In this document: positions 35,258-44,667 of the stretch, in pieces
Numbering within the stretch: the first letter of the stretch is position 1
How the letters are laid out: each line of letters starts with the position of its first letter
Assembly: GCA_944324285.1 (NCBI GenBank)
Contig: CALUVR010000002.1
Location: forward strand, 1-64,000
Direction: 5' to 3'
Length of the DNA stretch: 64,000 nucleotides
Origin: Candidatus Gastranaerophilales bacterium
GTDB taxonomy: Bacteria; Cyanobacteriota; Vampirovibrionia; Gastranaerophilales; Gastranaerophilaceae
Program-made: the position numbers and the translations under genes
The notes under the pieces: generated by a model
The model's input: the letters and a program-made list of their open reading frames with translations, nothing else
Database searches by the model: none
Told to the model about the DNA's origin: nothing

Positions 35258-36931
35258 ATGGGATTAAGAGATAGAAACATACTTTCACTGCTAGAATACA
35301 GAACCAACAATTATGGCGACAGAGTAGCGCTCGGTATAAAGAATGCTCTCGGCTGGAGAGAGTTTACCTATAAAGGGATAGGACTTATGTCCAGAAAACT
35401 GGCTAATTATTTGATAAATGAAGCCGGCATAGAAAAAGGCGACAGGGTTGCAATACTTTCAGAAAGTAAACCGGAATACGGTGCCTGTGTTTTTGCCTCA
35501 ATTCTTGCAGGTGCAACAATTGTTCCTCTTGATGTTAAACTTACAAAGTATGAACTAAATTCCATACTGTCTGACTGTCAACCGAAGGTAATGCTCGTAT
35601 CCCAGCATTATCTTGATACTGCTGTATTATTAAAGAAAGAACTTCCTTCAATTGAAACTATTCTTGTAATGGATGAACCTTCTTATAATATGCAATATAC
35701 AAGTATATATGAATTACCAAACAACTATGACGGCAAATGGAGAAAAAGAAGCTCGAAATCAACGGTTTTCATTATCTATACATCAGGCACCACAGGCGCG
35801 CCGAAGGGTGTTGAAATAAGTTTTACTAATATGTTTTCACAACTTGAAGATTTGAAAATTGTGCTTGATAAAATTTTACCGATTGAACACGGCAGAATTT
35901 TATCAATCCTTCCGATGAACCATTTATTTGAAATGACCGTTGGATTTTCAACCTTCTTAAATTTGGGTTATTCCGTTTATTATACGCAGAGCCTTAAGCC
36001 AAAAGATATTCTAAGCATAATGCGGGAGAAACAAATTAATTTTATGATAGTTGTTCCGGCATTCTTAAAGCTTTTGAAAACAACGATTGAAGCTGATTTA
36101 CATAATTCATCGGCGGCGGAACAGGCTGCATTTAAGTCACTATACCACGCAGCAAAATTTGTTCCTTGCAGTGCCATTAGAAAATTAATGTTCAAAAAAA
36201 TTCACGATAAATTCGGCGGACATTTTATCGGTTGTATATCTGGCGGAGCGCCTCTGGATTTACATGTCGGTAAATTTTTTGACAGAATTGGTTTAAAAAT
36301 ATATCAGGGTTACGGACTATCTGAAGCAAGTCCTGTAGTTTCGGTTAATACGGATAAAAGATGGGAATTAGCATCTGTCGGAAGAGCTATGAACAGCTTT
36401 ACAGTCAAAGTTGATGATTCAACAGGTGAACTTTTGATTAAAGGTCCTGCGGTAATGAAAGGGTATCATAATCAGCCTGAATTAACCAAAACTGTAATTG
36501 ATGAAGATGGTTGGCTTCACTCCGGAGATATTGCGGAAATTGATAAAGACGGACACATTTTTATTACGGGAAGAATTAAGAATATGATAGTTCTCTCAGG
36601 CGGCAAAAAAGTATTTCCTGAAGAAGTGGAATCTGTTCTTGAAAAAAGCGAATACGTGAGTGAAATTTGTGTGCTCGGAGTTTCAAGAACATTTGGTTCA
36701 AAAGACGGGACAGAAGAAATTGCCGCAGTAATAGTTCCGAAAGATTATCTGTATGATAAATACAGTGAAGAAGAACTTGATAAATTAATCAGAGCGGATA
36801 TAAAACATCTTTCAACAAGATTGACCGCGTATAAACGTCCTGTAAATATAGTTATTACCAAACAACCGCTCCCTAGAACAGCCACAAGAAAGGTTAAACG
36901 CAAGGAAGTTAAACAGCTTGTCACTGCTTAA
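35258..36931 (+). CDS. AMP-forming acyl-CoA ligase (long-chain fatty acid type)
   Basis: The 557-residue protein activates a carboxylic acid through an acyl-adenylate. The AMP-binding P-loop IIYTSGTTGAPKG, the GYGLSEASPV motif, the hinge region GWLHSGDIAEIDKDGHIFIT and the catalytic Lys region TATRKVKRKEV are visible. AGGGGA precedes the ATG. Its layout is FadD-like; the substrate cannot be read. TTGACT with TATCTT 17 bp downstream (about 35175-35203) is a likely promoter. Confidence 0.9.
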   Translation: MGLRDRNILSLLEYRTNNYGDRVALGIKNALGWREFTYKGIGLMSRKLANYLINEAGIEKGDRVAILSESKPEYGACVFASILAGATIVPLDVKLTKYELNSILSDCQPKVMLVSQHYLDTAVLLKKELPSIETILVMDEPSYNMQYTSIYELPNNYDGKWRKRSSKSTVFIIYTSGTTGAPKGVEISFTNMFSQLEDLKIVLDKILPIEHGRILSILPMNHLFEMTVGFSTFLNLGYSVYYTQSLKPKDILSIMREKQINFMIVVPAFLKLLKTTIEADLHNSSAAEQAAFKSLYHAAKFVPCSAIRKLMFKKIHDKFGGHFIGCISGGAPLDLHVGKFFDRIGLKIYQGYGLSEASPVVSVNTDKRWELASVGRAMNSFTVKVDDSTGELLIKGPAVMKGYHNQPELTKTVIDEDGWLHSGDIAEIDKDGHIFITGRIKNMIVLSGGKKVFPEEVESVLEKSEYVSEICVLGVSRTFGSKDGTEEIAAVIVPKDYLYDKYSEEELDKLIRADIKHLSTRLTAYKRPVNIVITKQPLPRTATRKVKRKEVKQLVTA

Positions 36932-37037
36932 ATTAATTGCCTGTTAAGCGTATGATAAGCCAGGCTGGTAAACCTTGAGCGCTCTTGGAAACGGTGCTAC
37001 TAAGAATGTGAAACCGGACACGATATAAAATATAAGT
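36932..37037. other. Unexplained GC-richer spacer between convergent genes
   Basis: The 106 bp between the acyl-CoA ligase and the next convergent gene are richer in GC than other gaps and carry short self-complementary pieces (CCAGGCTGG, GAGCGCTC). No T-rich terminator hairpin, ORF or known riboswitch consensus could be assigned. Confidence 0.3.
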
Positions 37038-37838
37038 TTATTTTTCTTTTGCAAGTCCTGATTGAATTCCTGGAACACATAAGAACAGAGGAACCAGATT
37101 TGTGATGGCTGAAGAAACTTTTGTCTTGTCAGCCATTAAAGATACAGCCATTCCGATATCGTCAATGTGCGGGGCAAAGTCAGTTTTCTTTATTTTTCGC
37201 TCAACTTTTTTATGGAAAACTTGTTCGTTCAGGAAATTTGAAACTTTATTTCCGCTCACAATTCCCGCACCTAATGCAATAAGGGTCATTACTGCGGATG
37301 GTATGCATTTCAGGCTTTTATTTATAACTTTAACAGTTTTGCCATCCCCCTTGATTTGCGGAACATGGCTTAAAATAAGGCGTTTATTTTTGTCATATAA
37401 TACTGCCGCGGTTTTCACAAATGCAACAGGAACACAAACGTTACCTAAGAACTGGTTTACAGCTTCTCTGATTTTAGCTTTTTTGTTTGATTTTTTATCG
37501 AGGAGGGTGCCTGCAGTAAGCCCGCCCGCGATTGAACCTGCGGCAAGCCCGAGGATTTCCCATTCTTCAAGTTTTATCAATTTTCTTTCAGGATGTTTTT
37601 TATCGAAAAGTTTTATAAGCGCCCAATCCTTAATCGGGGTTTTTAAAATTTTTGACGGATTTATTGAGAAACCCTGTTTTTTTGCAATTATTGCATAAGC
37701 TGCGCCGACTCCGAGCGCGGATGCGGCGGTGACGGTTCTTTTTAAAGTTTTATTTTCAGGTTTATCAGAATTTTTATTATGATGATTATGCTGAAACGAC
37801 GGATTGTAATTGTTTACACTATTAATATTAATTGGCAT
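37038..37838 (-). CDS. Lineage-specific membrane protein with N-terminal PSFQ tag
   Basis: The 266-residue protein starts MPININSVNNYNPSFQ and has hydrophobic segments at about 40-58, 100-120 and 180-205 plus a C-terminal one. AAGGTGAG lies before the ATG at 37838; the longer in-frame start would run through this site. I recognise no domain. Its short N-terminal tag resembles that of several other hypotheticals in the window. Confidence 0.65.
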   Translation of the reverse strand: MPININSVNNYNPSFQHNHHNKNSDKPENKTLKRTVTAASALGVGAAYAIIAKKQGFSINPSKILKTPIKDWALIKLFDKKHPERKLIKLEEWEILGLAAGSIAGGLTAGTLLDKKSNKKAKIREAVNQFLGNVCVPVAFVKTAAVLYDKNKRLILSHVPQIKGDGKTVKVINKSLKCIPSAVMTLIALGAGIVSGNKVSNFLNEQVFHKKVERKIKKTDFAPHIDDIGMAVSLMADKTKVSSAITNLVPLFLCVPGIQSGLAKEK

Positions 37839-38375
37839 TTTTCTCACCTTCACTTCAATTGTATCAAAAACACTGAAGAAAAAACATTGTTAGATAGGCG
37901 TTAAAATTTAACAATTCTTAAAAGGAAGTTGTTAAATATAATGAGATTTTAGAAGTGTATAAAAACGGGTTGAGTCGAAAATGAAAATATTTTCCGTGTA
38001 ATACGACTCTGATTTCTGCACGAGTCAACGATTATGCGATTGCGGGTCGTAGCCCGCAATGACGTGTTGCACTCAACACCCTTTCACTCAGCACAAGAGA
38101 ACGTCATTCCGGAAGCTTAGAAAAATAGATTGCGACATCTGTCGAAATCTAATTTTTCAAGCTATGCGGAATCGCATATTAGTGGAATGTAACGATAGTG
38201 CAATCCCCGTCAGAAGCCTGCAGTATTAGTTATATACAGAGTTGCAATGCTACATAGCCTATGTGTAACAAAAAGTTAAAAAATATTCAGCATTAGGCAA
38301 AAAATTTTTTTTCAGCGTTATTAAATAATTTGTTCGTGGTGTGTGTATGGCACCTGATTAGCCGAAAGTAATTTT
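37839..38375. other. Long intergenic region with a repeat-type hairpin
   Basis: This 537-bp gap between divergent genes has no convincing ORF. It contains ATTGCGGG-tcgtag-CCCGCAAT followed by GACG (38038-38061), related to the CGCAATGAC units at 56750 and 56985, and several degraded palindromes. No clear promoter for the gene at 38376 was found. Confidence 0.5.
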
Positions 38376-39983
38376 ATGGAAATAAAAGTAACACCAAATC
38401 AGACATTAAAAGACTTTAGTTACGGAAGAAAATTTGTAAAAGGGTTGGCGAGCCGATCTATTGTGCCGGTTATTTTGCTGGAAGCATTTGTAGAGGCCGG
38501 AAGAACTTATCAGGCATACCAGCGCGGCGGATTTACGGAAGCCAGGGAAAGACTGACAGAAGAGATGATTGGTGCGGCTTTCTGGTTCAGCGGCGTCCCT
38601 CTGTTTAACAGTTTGATTGACAGATTTGTCGGCAAAAAGATTTATAAACTTCCTGAAACAAATTTTGATACAGGTAAAGATGCCGTTCGTAATCCGGTAA
38701 AAAATTACCTGAAGAAATTTGCTAATGATTTGAAATTTAAACCTGAAAAAGCTGAAAAAATTATTGCAGGTTATAAGTTTGGTAAAGTTATAACAAGTAT
38801 AGTTCTTGCAAACTGTCTTGTCGGTTTTGTATTGCCAAAGGTTAACCAGGGTATAACAAAATACATAATGAAAAAACAAAGTGCGGCGCCGGAAAAAGTT
38901 CAGCAGCAAAAAGAGCAAGCTAAACCGGCTGCAAATAATGCAACTCAAAGACAATCAATGGATGAATTTCTAAATAATGATAAAAAATACAAAGATGTTT
39001 CATTTGGTGCAATATCACCGCAGACCTTGATGTCATTGGCTTATAGTTTTGAAAACAATCCAAAATACCAGTTGTTATCAACTGATATGGGCGTATGGAT
39101 AGGCAGAGGCGTTTGTGCAAGAAACTCTCACGAACGTACGGAAGTTCTTTTCCGCGATATTTCGTCGAGTTACTTCTATATGTTCAATATGCCGGTTATT
39201 GCAATGCTTCTGAATAAACTTGAGGATGGCAAATCCACAAGACTTGACCCTGTTGCGGCAAAACAGGTTAATGATCATCTGACGGAAGTCTTGAATGCAA
39301 AAGCCAATGGCGGAGCAATGAAGATTGAAGATTTCAGAGCCGTCGTTCTAGGCAACCCTGATAATAAAGCATATATAATTCCGTCCATTTCAAAAGCTTT
39401 GCGAGAGAAGAGCGGTGCAATGGATTTGGATGACTTTATAAAACTTCTGCCGGAAGTTAAGGCAAAATATCCTGAGGCTGATATTACGAAATTTGAAAAG
39501 ACAGCCAGAGGCATGTCTGAACTGCAGCCAAAACTCGCAGGCAAAGCTATACTATCGGAAAAACAGGTTCTTGATGTCTTTACTGGTGGTGCAATTAATA
39601 TGCCTGAATTTTTGAAAAATGTATTCAGATGTTCAACTTCTGACCAGAATCTGTTCACCGGAAAAATGAGTGAATCGGTATTTGATAAAGAATTGTCGTT
39701 TATTTCAAAAGACACAATAGTTAAAAAGCAGAAAGAAATTGAGTCTTATATAGATACAATAATTAAGAAAGCAAAAGACGGCGAAATAACAAAAGATTTG
39801 TTGAAGAAAGTCGGACGCGAAAACTATATCAAAAATGCAATCAACTGGGGTATCGGATTTGCAATATCCGCAGCATTCTTATCGACATTTATCCCGAAAA
39901 TCCAATACTGGATTACTCGAAAAGTAACCGGCAGCAACGCCTTCCCGGGAACAGCAGACTACTCAAACGAGAAGAAAAAATAA
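38376..39983 (+). CDS. Large lineage-specific membrane protein, function unknown
   Basis: The 535-residue protein has hydrophobic stretches near residues 25-45, 65-85, 135-155 and 485-505, a Gln/Lys/Ala-rich linker (about 165-195) and a soluble middle. The phrase GITKYIMKK and the overall layout recall the membrane proteins at 62986 and 63512. There is no signal peptide and no known enzyme motif. The ribosome binding site is weak. It converges on prepilin C with an 8-bp gap. Confidence 0.6.
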   Translation: MEIKVTPNQTLKDFSYGRKFVKGLASRSIVPVILLEAFVEAGRTYQAYQRGGFTEARERLTEEMIGAAFWFSGVPLFNSLIDRFVGKKIYKLPETNFDTGKDAVRNPVKNYLKKFANDLKFKPEKAEKIIAGYKFGKVITSIVLANCLVGFVLPKVNQGITKYIMKKQSAAPEKVQQQKEQAKPAANNATQRQSMDEFLNNDKKYKDVSFGAISPQTLMSLAYSFENNPKYQLLSTDMGVWIGRGVCARNSHERTEVLFRDISSSYFYMFNMPVIAMLLNKLEDGKSTRLDPVAAKQVNDHLTEVLNAKANGGAMKIEDFRAVVLGNPDNKAYIIPSISKALREKSGAMDLDDFIKLLPEVKAKYPEADITKFEKTARGMSELQPKLAGKAILSEKQVLDVFTGGAINMPEFLKNVFRCSTSDQNLFTGKMSESVFDKELSFISKDTIVKKQKEIESYIDTIIKKAKDGEITKDLLKKVGRENYIKNAINWGIGFAISAAFLSTFIPKIQYWITRKVTGSNAFPGTADYSNEKKK

Positions 39984-39990
39984 ATCAGAT

Positions 39991-40671
39991 TTACCACGGG
40001 TAGTCATCTTTAATCTGCCAGCCGTCTAAGAATATCAATTGACCGCAGTTATATCTTTTATATTTCGGAATATTTTTATTACAACCAAACTGAGGATGGT
40101 TAATCGCCGCTTCTCTTGTTTTTGCATTGAACCCGCTACCTCCGTGAAAATATACAAGTCCTTTATTAGCGGTGTCAAACCTCATTATAAAATCTTTCCT
40201 CGAAAAATCCCGTTGATTTCGATAGCTGGTTGAAGTATTGTTATTTATTGAACCCAGAATATAAAGAGTGTTAACAGTGACAGGTTTACATGTATTTGGG
40301 TCAGAACACCCATCCAGTTCAAAAGTTAAGATTATACCATTTTTAAGTTTAATGTAGTAAGTCATGCCTGAAGCGTCAGATGTAAACCCTTCGGACGATT
40401 TGTTTAAGTATGGAGATAGATAAGTTCTAACTATTCTTGCGATGTTTTCGTTATCAAAATCAGAACCCCAGTCCCACTCTGTAGGGTCTCCCCAGTCGGC
40501 TTTTGATGCTAAAAAAGCGTTTGCAATGGTAGTATAGGTCTGTTTCATTTTAGTTACCAAAACAACTTTTTGATGTTTTTCTACAAGTGAAGGCAGCGTC
40601 ATTGCCGCAACAATTCCGATAATACCAAGTGTAATAAGAACTTCCGCTAATGTAAATCCAATCTTTCTCAT
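39991..40671 (-). CDS. Prepilin-like protein, module C
   Basis: The 226-residue protein has the leader MRKIG, cleavage site G|FTLAEV, and the pilin helix LITLGIIGIVAAM. The globular part ends LIFLDGWQIKDDYPW, nearly the same ending as module B. The DVNG-KKPN motif seen in other modules is not recognisable here. AAGGTGG precedes the ATG. It is divergent from an XRE gene 92 bp away and should be displayed or assembled after prepilin peptidase cleavage. Confidence 0.88.
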   Translation of the reverse strand: MRKIGFTLAEVLITLGIIGIVAAMTLPSLVEKHQKVVLVTKMKQTYTTIANAFLASKADWGDPTEWDWGSDFDNENIARIVRTYLSPYLNKSSEGFTSDASGMTYYIKLKNGIILTFELDGCSDPNTCKPVTVNTLYILGSINNNTSTSYRNQRDFSRKDFIMRFDTANKGLVYFHGGSGFNAKTREAAINHPQFGCNKNIPKYKRYNCGQLIFLDGWQIKDDYPW

Positions 40672-40715
40672 AAACCACCTTGTAAATTATAGATATATTT
40701 ATCCATTATAATATC

Positions 40716-40744
40716 ATTATATATCTATATATAAAATCTGTCAA
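40716..40744 (-). promoter_or_regulatory. Prepilin C promoter (perfect consensus)
   Basis: On the minus strand TTGACA (40739-40744) and TATAAT (40716-40721) are exactly 17 bp apart. Such an ideal promoter would be strong unless repressed, which fits control by the adjacent XRE protein. Confidence 0.75.
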
Positions 40745-40763
40745 TTATTATACATATAAGTAT

Positions 40764-40997
40764 ATGAATTTAGATATGACTAAGGAAGAACTTTTGAAAA
40801 AGTTCGGTATGAATGTAAAGTTTGCAAGGATGAAAAAAGGGCTGACACAAGAGCAGCTTTCCGAAATGATGAACATTCATCTGACATATCTGGCAAGAAT
40901 TGAGACCGGCAGGATAAATATGTCCCTCGGAAAAATTCTTGAACTTGCTAAAGTTTTGAATGTTGATATAAACAAATTGTTATACATTGAAGAATAA
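40764..40997 (+). CDS. XRE-family regulator of prepilin module C
   Basis: The 77-residue protein is a single helix-turn-helix domain (FGMNVKFARMKKGLTQEQLS, then LTYLARIETGRINMSLGKIL). No Shine-Dalgarno sequence is present, and a TATACA box lies about 9 nt upstream, so it is probably leaderless or nearly so. The 14-bp palindrome CATATAAGTATATG (40753-40766) covers the start codon. It is divergent from prepilin C. Confidence 0.87.
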   Translation: MNLDMTKEELLKKFGMNVKFARMKKGLTQEQLSEMMNIHLTYLARIETGRINMSLGKILELAKVLNVDINKLLYIEE

Positions 40998-41049
40998 TCG
41001 CTTGTAAAAATAAATTGCCTGTGAGATAATTTTAGAGGAAAGGCAAGAC

Positions 41050-41691
41050 ATGTCAAACGTTTTAGTTTATACATTAGACGGAAAAATTTACATTAATTTG
41101 ACAAACAGATGCACGAATGACTGTATCTTTTGCCTGAGAAAAGATAAAAGCGACGTTAAGGGTCAGGAACTCTGGCTTGATGACGAAAATTCCACCTCTT
41201 CGGATGTCATTGAACAGTATGAAAAGATTTATAATGAACCCCTCACACGTCACGCATCTCCCTTCACTGAAACCGTTTTTTGCGGCTACGGTGAACCGAT
41301 GCTTAAGTTTGATGTGTTAAAAGAGGTTGCACAATATATCAAAAAAACTTACCCCGATGTGAAAATTCGTGTTAATACAAACGGGCATGCAAATTTCGTT
41401 TATAAGAGAAATCTTGTGCCGGAATTGAAAGGGCTTGTTGATGAATTTTCAGTAAGTCTAAACGGTGCAACAAAAGAGGAATATAACGAACTTTCTAAGC
41501 CGAAGTTTGATGAAGCTTATGAAGAGGTTAAAAAGTTCATAAAAGCTTGCGCGGATGAGAATATCTCCGTTGTCGCAAGCGTTGTGGAAGGCTATAAAGG
41601 TCGTCATCTTGACCTTGAAAAATGCGGACAAATTGCCAAAAATCTCGGTGCAAAATTCAGAGTGAGAGAGTGGATTGTAAACGGTTACTAA
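41050..41691 (+). CDS. TatD-associated type radical SAM protein
   Basis: The 213-residue protein has the radical SAM cluster motif CTNDCIFC (about 21-28) within YTLDGKIYINLTNRCTNDC, an LWLDDE segment and FCGYGEP. This matches my memory of the short radical SAM family often fused to or beside TatD-like nucleases; no TatD gene lies here. It should cleave SAM reductively; the substrate is unknown. GAGGAAAGG lies before the ATG. Confidence 0.85.
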   Translation: MSNVLVYTLDGKIYINLTNRCTNDCIFCLRKDKSDVKGQELWLDDENSTSSDVIEQYEKIYNEPLTRHASPFTETVFCGYGEPMLKFDVLKEVAQYIKKTYPDVKIRVNTNGHANFVYKRNLVPELKGLVDEFSVSLNGATKEEYNELSKPKFDEAYEEVKKFIKACADENISVVASVVEGYKGRHLDLEKCGQIAKNLGAKFRVREWIVNGY

Positions 41692-41713
41692 AGTCAGAAA
41701 GGATATAATTTTT

Positions 41714-42100
41714 ATGCGCGTACAAAACATTTCTAACACTCAAAATTTTAAAGGCGGAGTTCTTATTCGCAGCAACCTGAATCCAGCATTGGAAAAAACT
41801 ATTAAAAATTCCTTAAAAGATATAAATTTGGGAAATAAACCCTTCAGCCTTGCAATTGAAAATCCGGTAAAAGGTGATTTTCTTTCAATTGTTGCCCATA
41901 ACGATTTCGGAAAAGAAGATAAAAAATATACAGTTCTAGTTCACAGACTCTCTCAAAAACCTGCTGTTATAACTGACGCTGTTCACGAGGCTGTGAATAA
42001 GTATGAAACTCTTTATCCCGCTACTTTTACCGAAAAAAGTAAAGTTTTTTTCAATAATTTAGGCAAAAAACTATTTGAAATAATAACTGACGAAGAATAA
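41714..42100 (+). CDS. Small hypothetical protein with N-terminal NFKG tag
   Basis: The 128-residue protein starts MRVQNISNTQNFKGG and has mixed alpha/beta character with no membrane segment. AAAGG, with an overlapping TATAAT, lies just before the ATG. It lies 22 bp after the radical SAM gene and 29 bp before the acetyl-CoA synthetase gene. I recognise no family beyond the shared N-terminal tag. Confidence 0.65.
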   Translation: MRVQNISNTQNFKGGVLIRSNLNPALEKTIKNSLKDINLGNKPFSLAIENPVKGDFLSIVAHNDFGKEDKKYTVLVHRLSQKPAVITDAVHEAVNKYETLYPATFTEKSKVFFNNLGKKLFEIITDEE

Positions 42101-42129
42101 ATAAGAAGAAAAAAGAAAGGACAGAAAAA

Positions 42130-44289
42130 ATGACTTTGTTAGACAAAATTATGAAACCGAAATCAATTGCGGTTATCGGTGCATCTACAAAAGAACATAC
42201 AATCGGTTCTGATATTATGAAAAGATTACAGGAATACAATTTCAACGGTAAAATTTATCCTGTAAATCCTAAAGGCGGAATTATCGAAGGACTTCAGGCT
42301 TACACATCAGTTCTTGAAGTTCCGGGTGATATAGATTTAGCAATTATTGTTGTAAACGCAAAATTCGTACTTTCAACAATTGACCAGTGCCACGAAAAAG
42401 GTATCAAAGGCCTTTGTATTATCACTGCAGGCTTCAAAGAAACAGGTAAGGAAGGCGCAGAACTTGAAAAACAATTAGTTGAAAAAATTAAAGAATACGG
42501 TATGAGATGTGTTGGTCCTAACTGCTTGGGCGTTGTAAACACTCACCCTGATATCAGAATGGACGGCTGTTTCGCTGAATCTCTTCCTGAAAGAGGAAAC
42601 ATCGGTTTTGTATCTCAATCAGGCGCACTGGGCGGCGGTATTTTAAATATCTTAAAAGACCTCAACCTCGGTTTTGCTCAGTTTATTTCAATCGGCAACC
42701 AGGCTGATGTTAACGCTGAAACTGCTATTGAATACTGGGAAAATGATGATGATGTTCAGCAGATTCTGCTTTATATGGAATCAATCCAGAACCCTGCTAA
42801 CTTTAGAAAATTAGCTTCCCGTGTAAGTAAGAAAAAACCTATTCTGGCATTGAAAGCAGGTCGTTCTGCTGCAGGTGCTTCTGCTGCTTCTTCTCACACA
42901 GGTTCTTTAGCAGGTGCTGATAAAGCTGCAGCAGCTTTATTGAAACAGTCAGGCGTTATCAGAGAATTTTCTTTGCAGAACCTCTTTGAAACTGCAAAAG
43001 TTTTTGCTAACTGCCCAATCCCGAAAGGTGACAGAGTTGCAATCATCACAAACTCAGGCGGCCCTGGTATTATGGCAACCGACGCTGTTTGTGAATACGG
43101 TATGCAGATGGCTAAAATTTCAGACGCTACAAAAGAAAAATTGAGAAGCTTCCTGCCATCAGCTGCATCTGTTAAAAACCCTATCGATATGATTGCGTCA
43201 GCCCCTATCGAACACTACAAACAAACTCTTGAAACAGTTATTGCCGATGAAAACGTTGATATGATTATCACAATCTATCTTCCGTTCTTAGGCTTGAAAG
43301 ATATTGATGTAGCAAAAGCTTTGATGGAAATTAAGGCTAAAAACCCTCAAAAACCTGTTGTCGGTGTATTTATGACAACTAACGAGTTCTTCTCAAAACT
43401 GTCTGATATGAATGTTAATATGCCGTTCTTTATGTATGCAGAACAGGCTGCTGACGGTTTGAACAGATTGAACCAGCAGAGACTCTGGATGGAAAGATCG
43501 GAAGGAAAAATTCCTTGCTACGACGTTGACAGAGCTAAAGTTGAAAGTATTATCAAAAAGTCTCTCTCAGAAGGCAGAGCACAGCTTACAACTCTTGAAT
43601 CTATCGACGTTCTTCAAGCTTACGGAATCCGCGCTTGCAAATACGGTCTTGCAACTAATGAGGATGAAGTTGTTGAACTCGGTAATTCAATCGGTTACCC
43701 TGTAGTTATGAAAATGACTTCTAAAACAACTTCTCACAAAACTGATGTTGGCGGCGTTGTAGTTAACATCAAATCAGAAGAACAGTTGAGAAAAGAATAC
43801 AAAGGTCTGCTCGAAAGACTTGAAGCAAAAGGGTTGCTCGAAGGTCTTGAAGGCGTAATCATTCAGGAAATGGTTAAAGGTAACCGTGAAATGGTTTGCG
43901 GTATCGCAACAGACCCTCAATACGGTCCTATGATGATGTTCGGGTTAGGCGGCGTATTCGTTGAAGTTATGAAAGACGTAACTTTCAGAATTGCTCCATT
44001 AACAGATATTGATGCTGAAGAAATGATTAAATCAGTTAAGGCATACAAACTGCTTGAAGGTGCAAGAGGTACAAAACCTGCTCAAATGGATCAAATCAAA
44101 GAAACCTTGTTGAGATTATCCCAACTGGTAAGCGATTTCAAATTCATTGACGAACTTGATATCAACCCACTGTTAATCTCTGAAACAACAGGTGAAGGTA
44201 TCGCAGTTGACGGACGTATCAAAGTAAGAGTAGACGAAGCTAAAGAAGCTCTCGGTTGTTCTTGCGGAGAGTGCTCTCTTTGCCGTTAA
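42130..44289 (+). CDS. ADP-forming acetate/acyl-CoA ligase, fused alpha-beta subunits
   Basis: The 719-residue enzyme converts acyl-CoA, ADP and phosphate to acid, CoA and ATP, an energy-conserving fermentation step. The CoA-binding domain begins MKPKSIAVIGASTKEHTIG; the ligase domain has SSHTGSLAG with the phosphorylated His near residue 256; the C-terminal ATP-grasp part has GYPVVMKMTSKTTSHKTDVG and ELDINPLLI. It has no GNAT domain, so it is not a Pat-type acetyltransferase. The C-terminus CSCGECSLCR is unusually Cys-rich. AAAGGAC precedes the ATG. Confidence 0.92.
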   Translation: MTLLDKIMKPKSIAVIGASTKEHTIGSDIMKRLQEYNFNGKIYPVNPKGGIIEGLQAYTSVLEVPGDIDLAIIVVNAKFVLSTIDQCHEKGIKGLCIITAGFKETGKEGAELEKQLVEKIKEYGMRCVGPNCLGVVNTHPDIRMDGCFAESLPERGNIGFVSQSGALGGGILNILKDLNLGFAQFISIGNQADVNAETAIEYWENDDDVQQILLYMESIQNPANFRKLASRVSKKKPILALKAGRSAAGASAASSHTGSLAGADKAAAALLKQSGVIREFSLQNLFETAKVFANCPIPKGDRVAIITNSGGPGIMATDAVCEYGMQMAKISDATKEKLRSFLPSAASVKNPIDMIASAPIEHYKQTLETVIADENVDMIITIYLPFLGLKDIDVAKALMEIKAKNPQKPVVGVFMTTNEFFSKLSDMNVNMPFFMYAEQAADGLNRLNQQRLWMERSEGKIPCYDVDRAKVESIIKKSLSEGRAQLTTLESIDVLQAYGIRACKYGLATNEDEVVELGNSIGYPVVMKMTSKTTSHKTDVGGVVVNIKSEEQLRKEYKGLLERLEAKGLLEGLEGVIIQEMVKGNREMVCGIATDPQYGPMMMFGLGGVFVEVMKDVTFRIAPLTDIDAEEMIKSVKAYKLLEGARGTKPAQMDQIKETLLRLSQLVSDFKFIDELDINPLLISETTGEGIAVDGRIKVRVDEAKEALGCSCGECSLCR

Positions 44290-44311
44290 TCTTTGATTAG
44301 GTTAAATATAT

Positions 44312-44345
44312 AAAAAGACCGCCTTTTAAAATGGCGGTCTTTTTT
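44312..44345. terminator. Bidirectional intrinsic terminator
   Basis: AAAAAGACCGCC pairs with GGCGGTCTTTTT around a 9-nt loop and is followed by T residues. It lies between the synthetase gene and the convergent XRE gene. Confidence 0.92.
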
Positions 44346-44564
44346 TTAAAACTTACAATTAATAATTTCCATAACATCGACATTAAGTGCATCTGCAATC
44401 TTATACAGTGTTTTAATTTTAAAATTATATGCACCGCGTTCAATAGAACTCACAGAATTTGTGCTTAAATCAGACTTAAATCCTAACTCTTCCTGCGACA
44501 ATCCTCGTTTTAATCTTATATATCTTATACTTTGTCCTAATTTGAATAACAATTCATCCTGCAT
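44346..44564 (-). CDS. XRE-family regulator of prepilin module D
   Basis: The 72-residue protein is a single helix-turn-helix domain (LGQSIRYIRLKRGLSQEELG, then LSTNSVSSIERGAYNFKIKT). The ATG at 44564 is chosen because upstream codons would run through the promoter and palindrome region. A TAGAAT box lies 8 nt before it and no ribosome binding site is visible. It is divergent from prepilin D, 103 bp away. Confidence 0.86.
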   Translation of the reverse strand: MQDELLFKLGQSIRYIRLKRGLSQEELGFKSDLSTNSVSSIERGAYNFKIKTLYKIADALNVDVMEIINCKF

Positions 44565-44583
44565 AATATTACATTCTACCTGC

Positions 44584-44627
44584 TTGACAATAGTGCTTCT
44601 AATATGTAAACTTGTATTATTACAAGT
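44584..44627 (+). promoter_or_regulatory. Prepilin D promoter with overlapping palindromic operator
   Basis: TTGACA (44584-44589) and TAAACT (44607-44612) are 17 bp apart. The palindrome ACTTGTA-ttat-TACAAGT (44610-44627) starts inside the -10 box, so a bound dimer would block transcription. Confidence 0.65.
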
Positions 44628-44667
44628 AAACATGTAAAAATAAATGTAAAATAGAAGAGCTGACTGG

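Noticed and set aside
36932-37037. Possible riboswitch (cobalamin or c-di-GMP type)
   Set aside because: AAGCCAGG-like and AAACC-like pieces are present but the conserved cores of these riboswitches are not, and both flanking genes end here, so there is no downstream gene to control.
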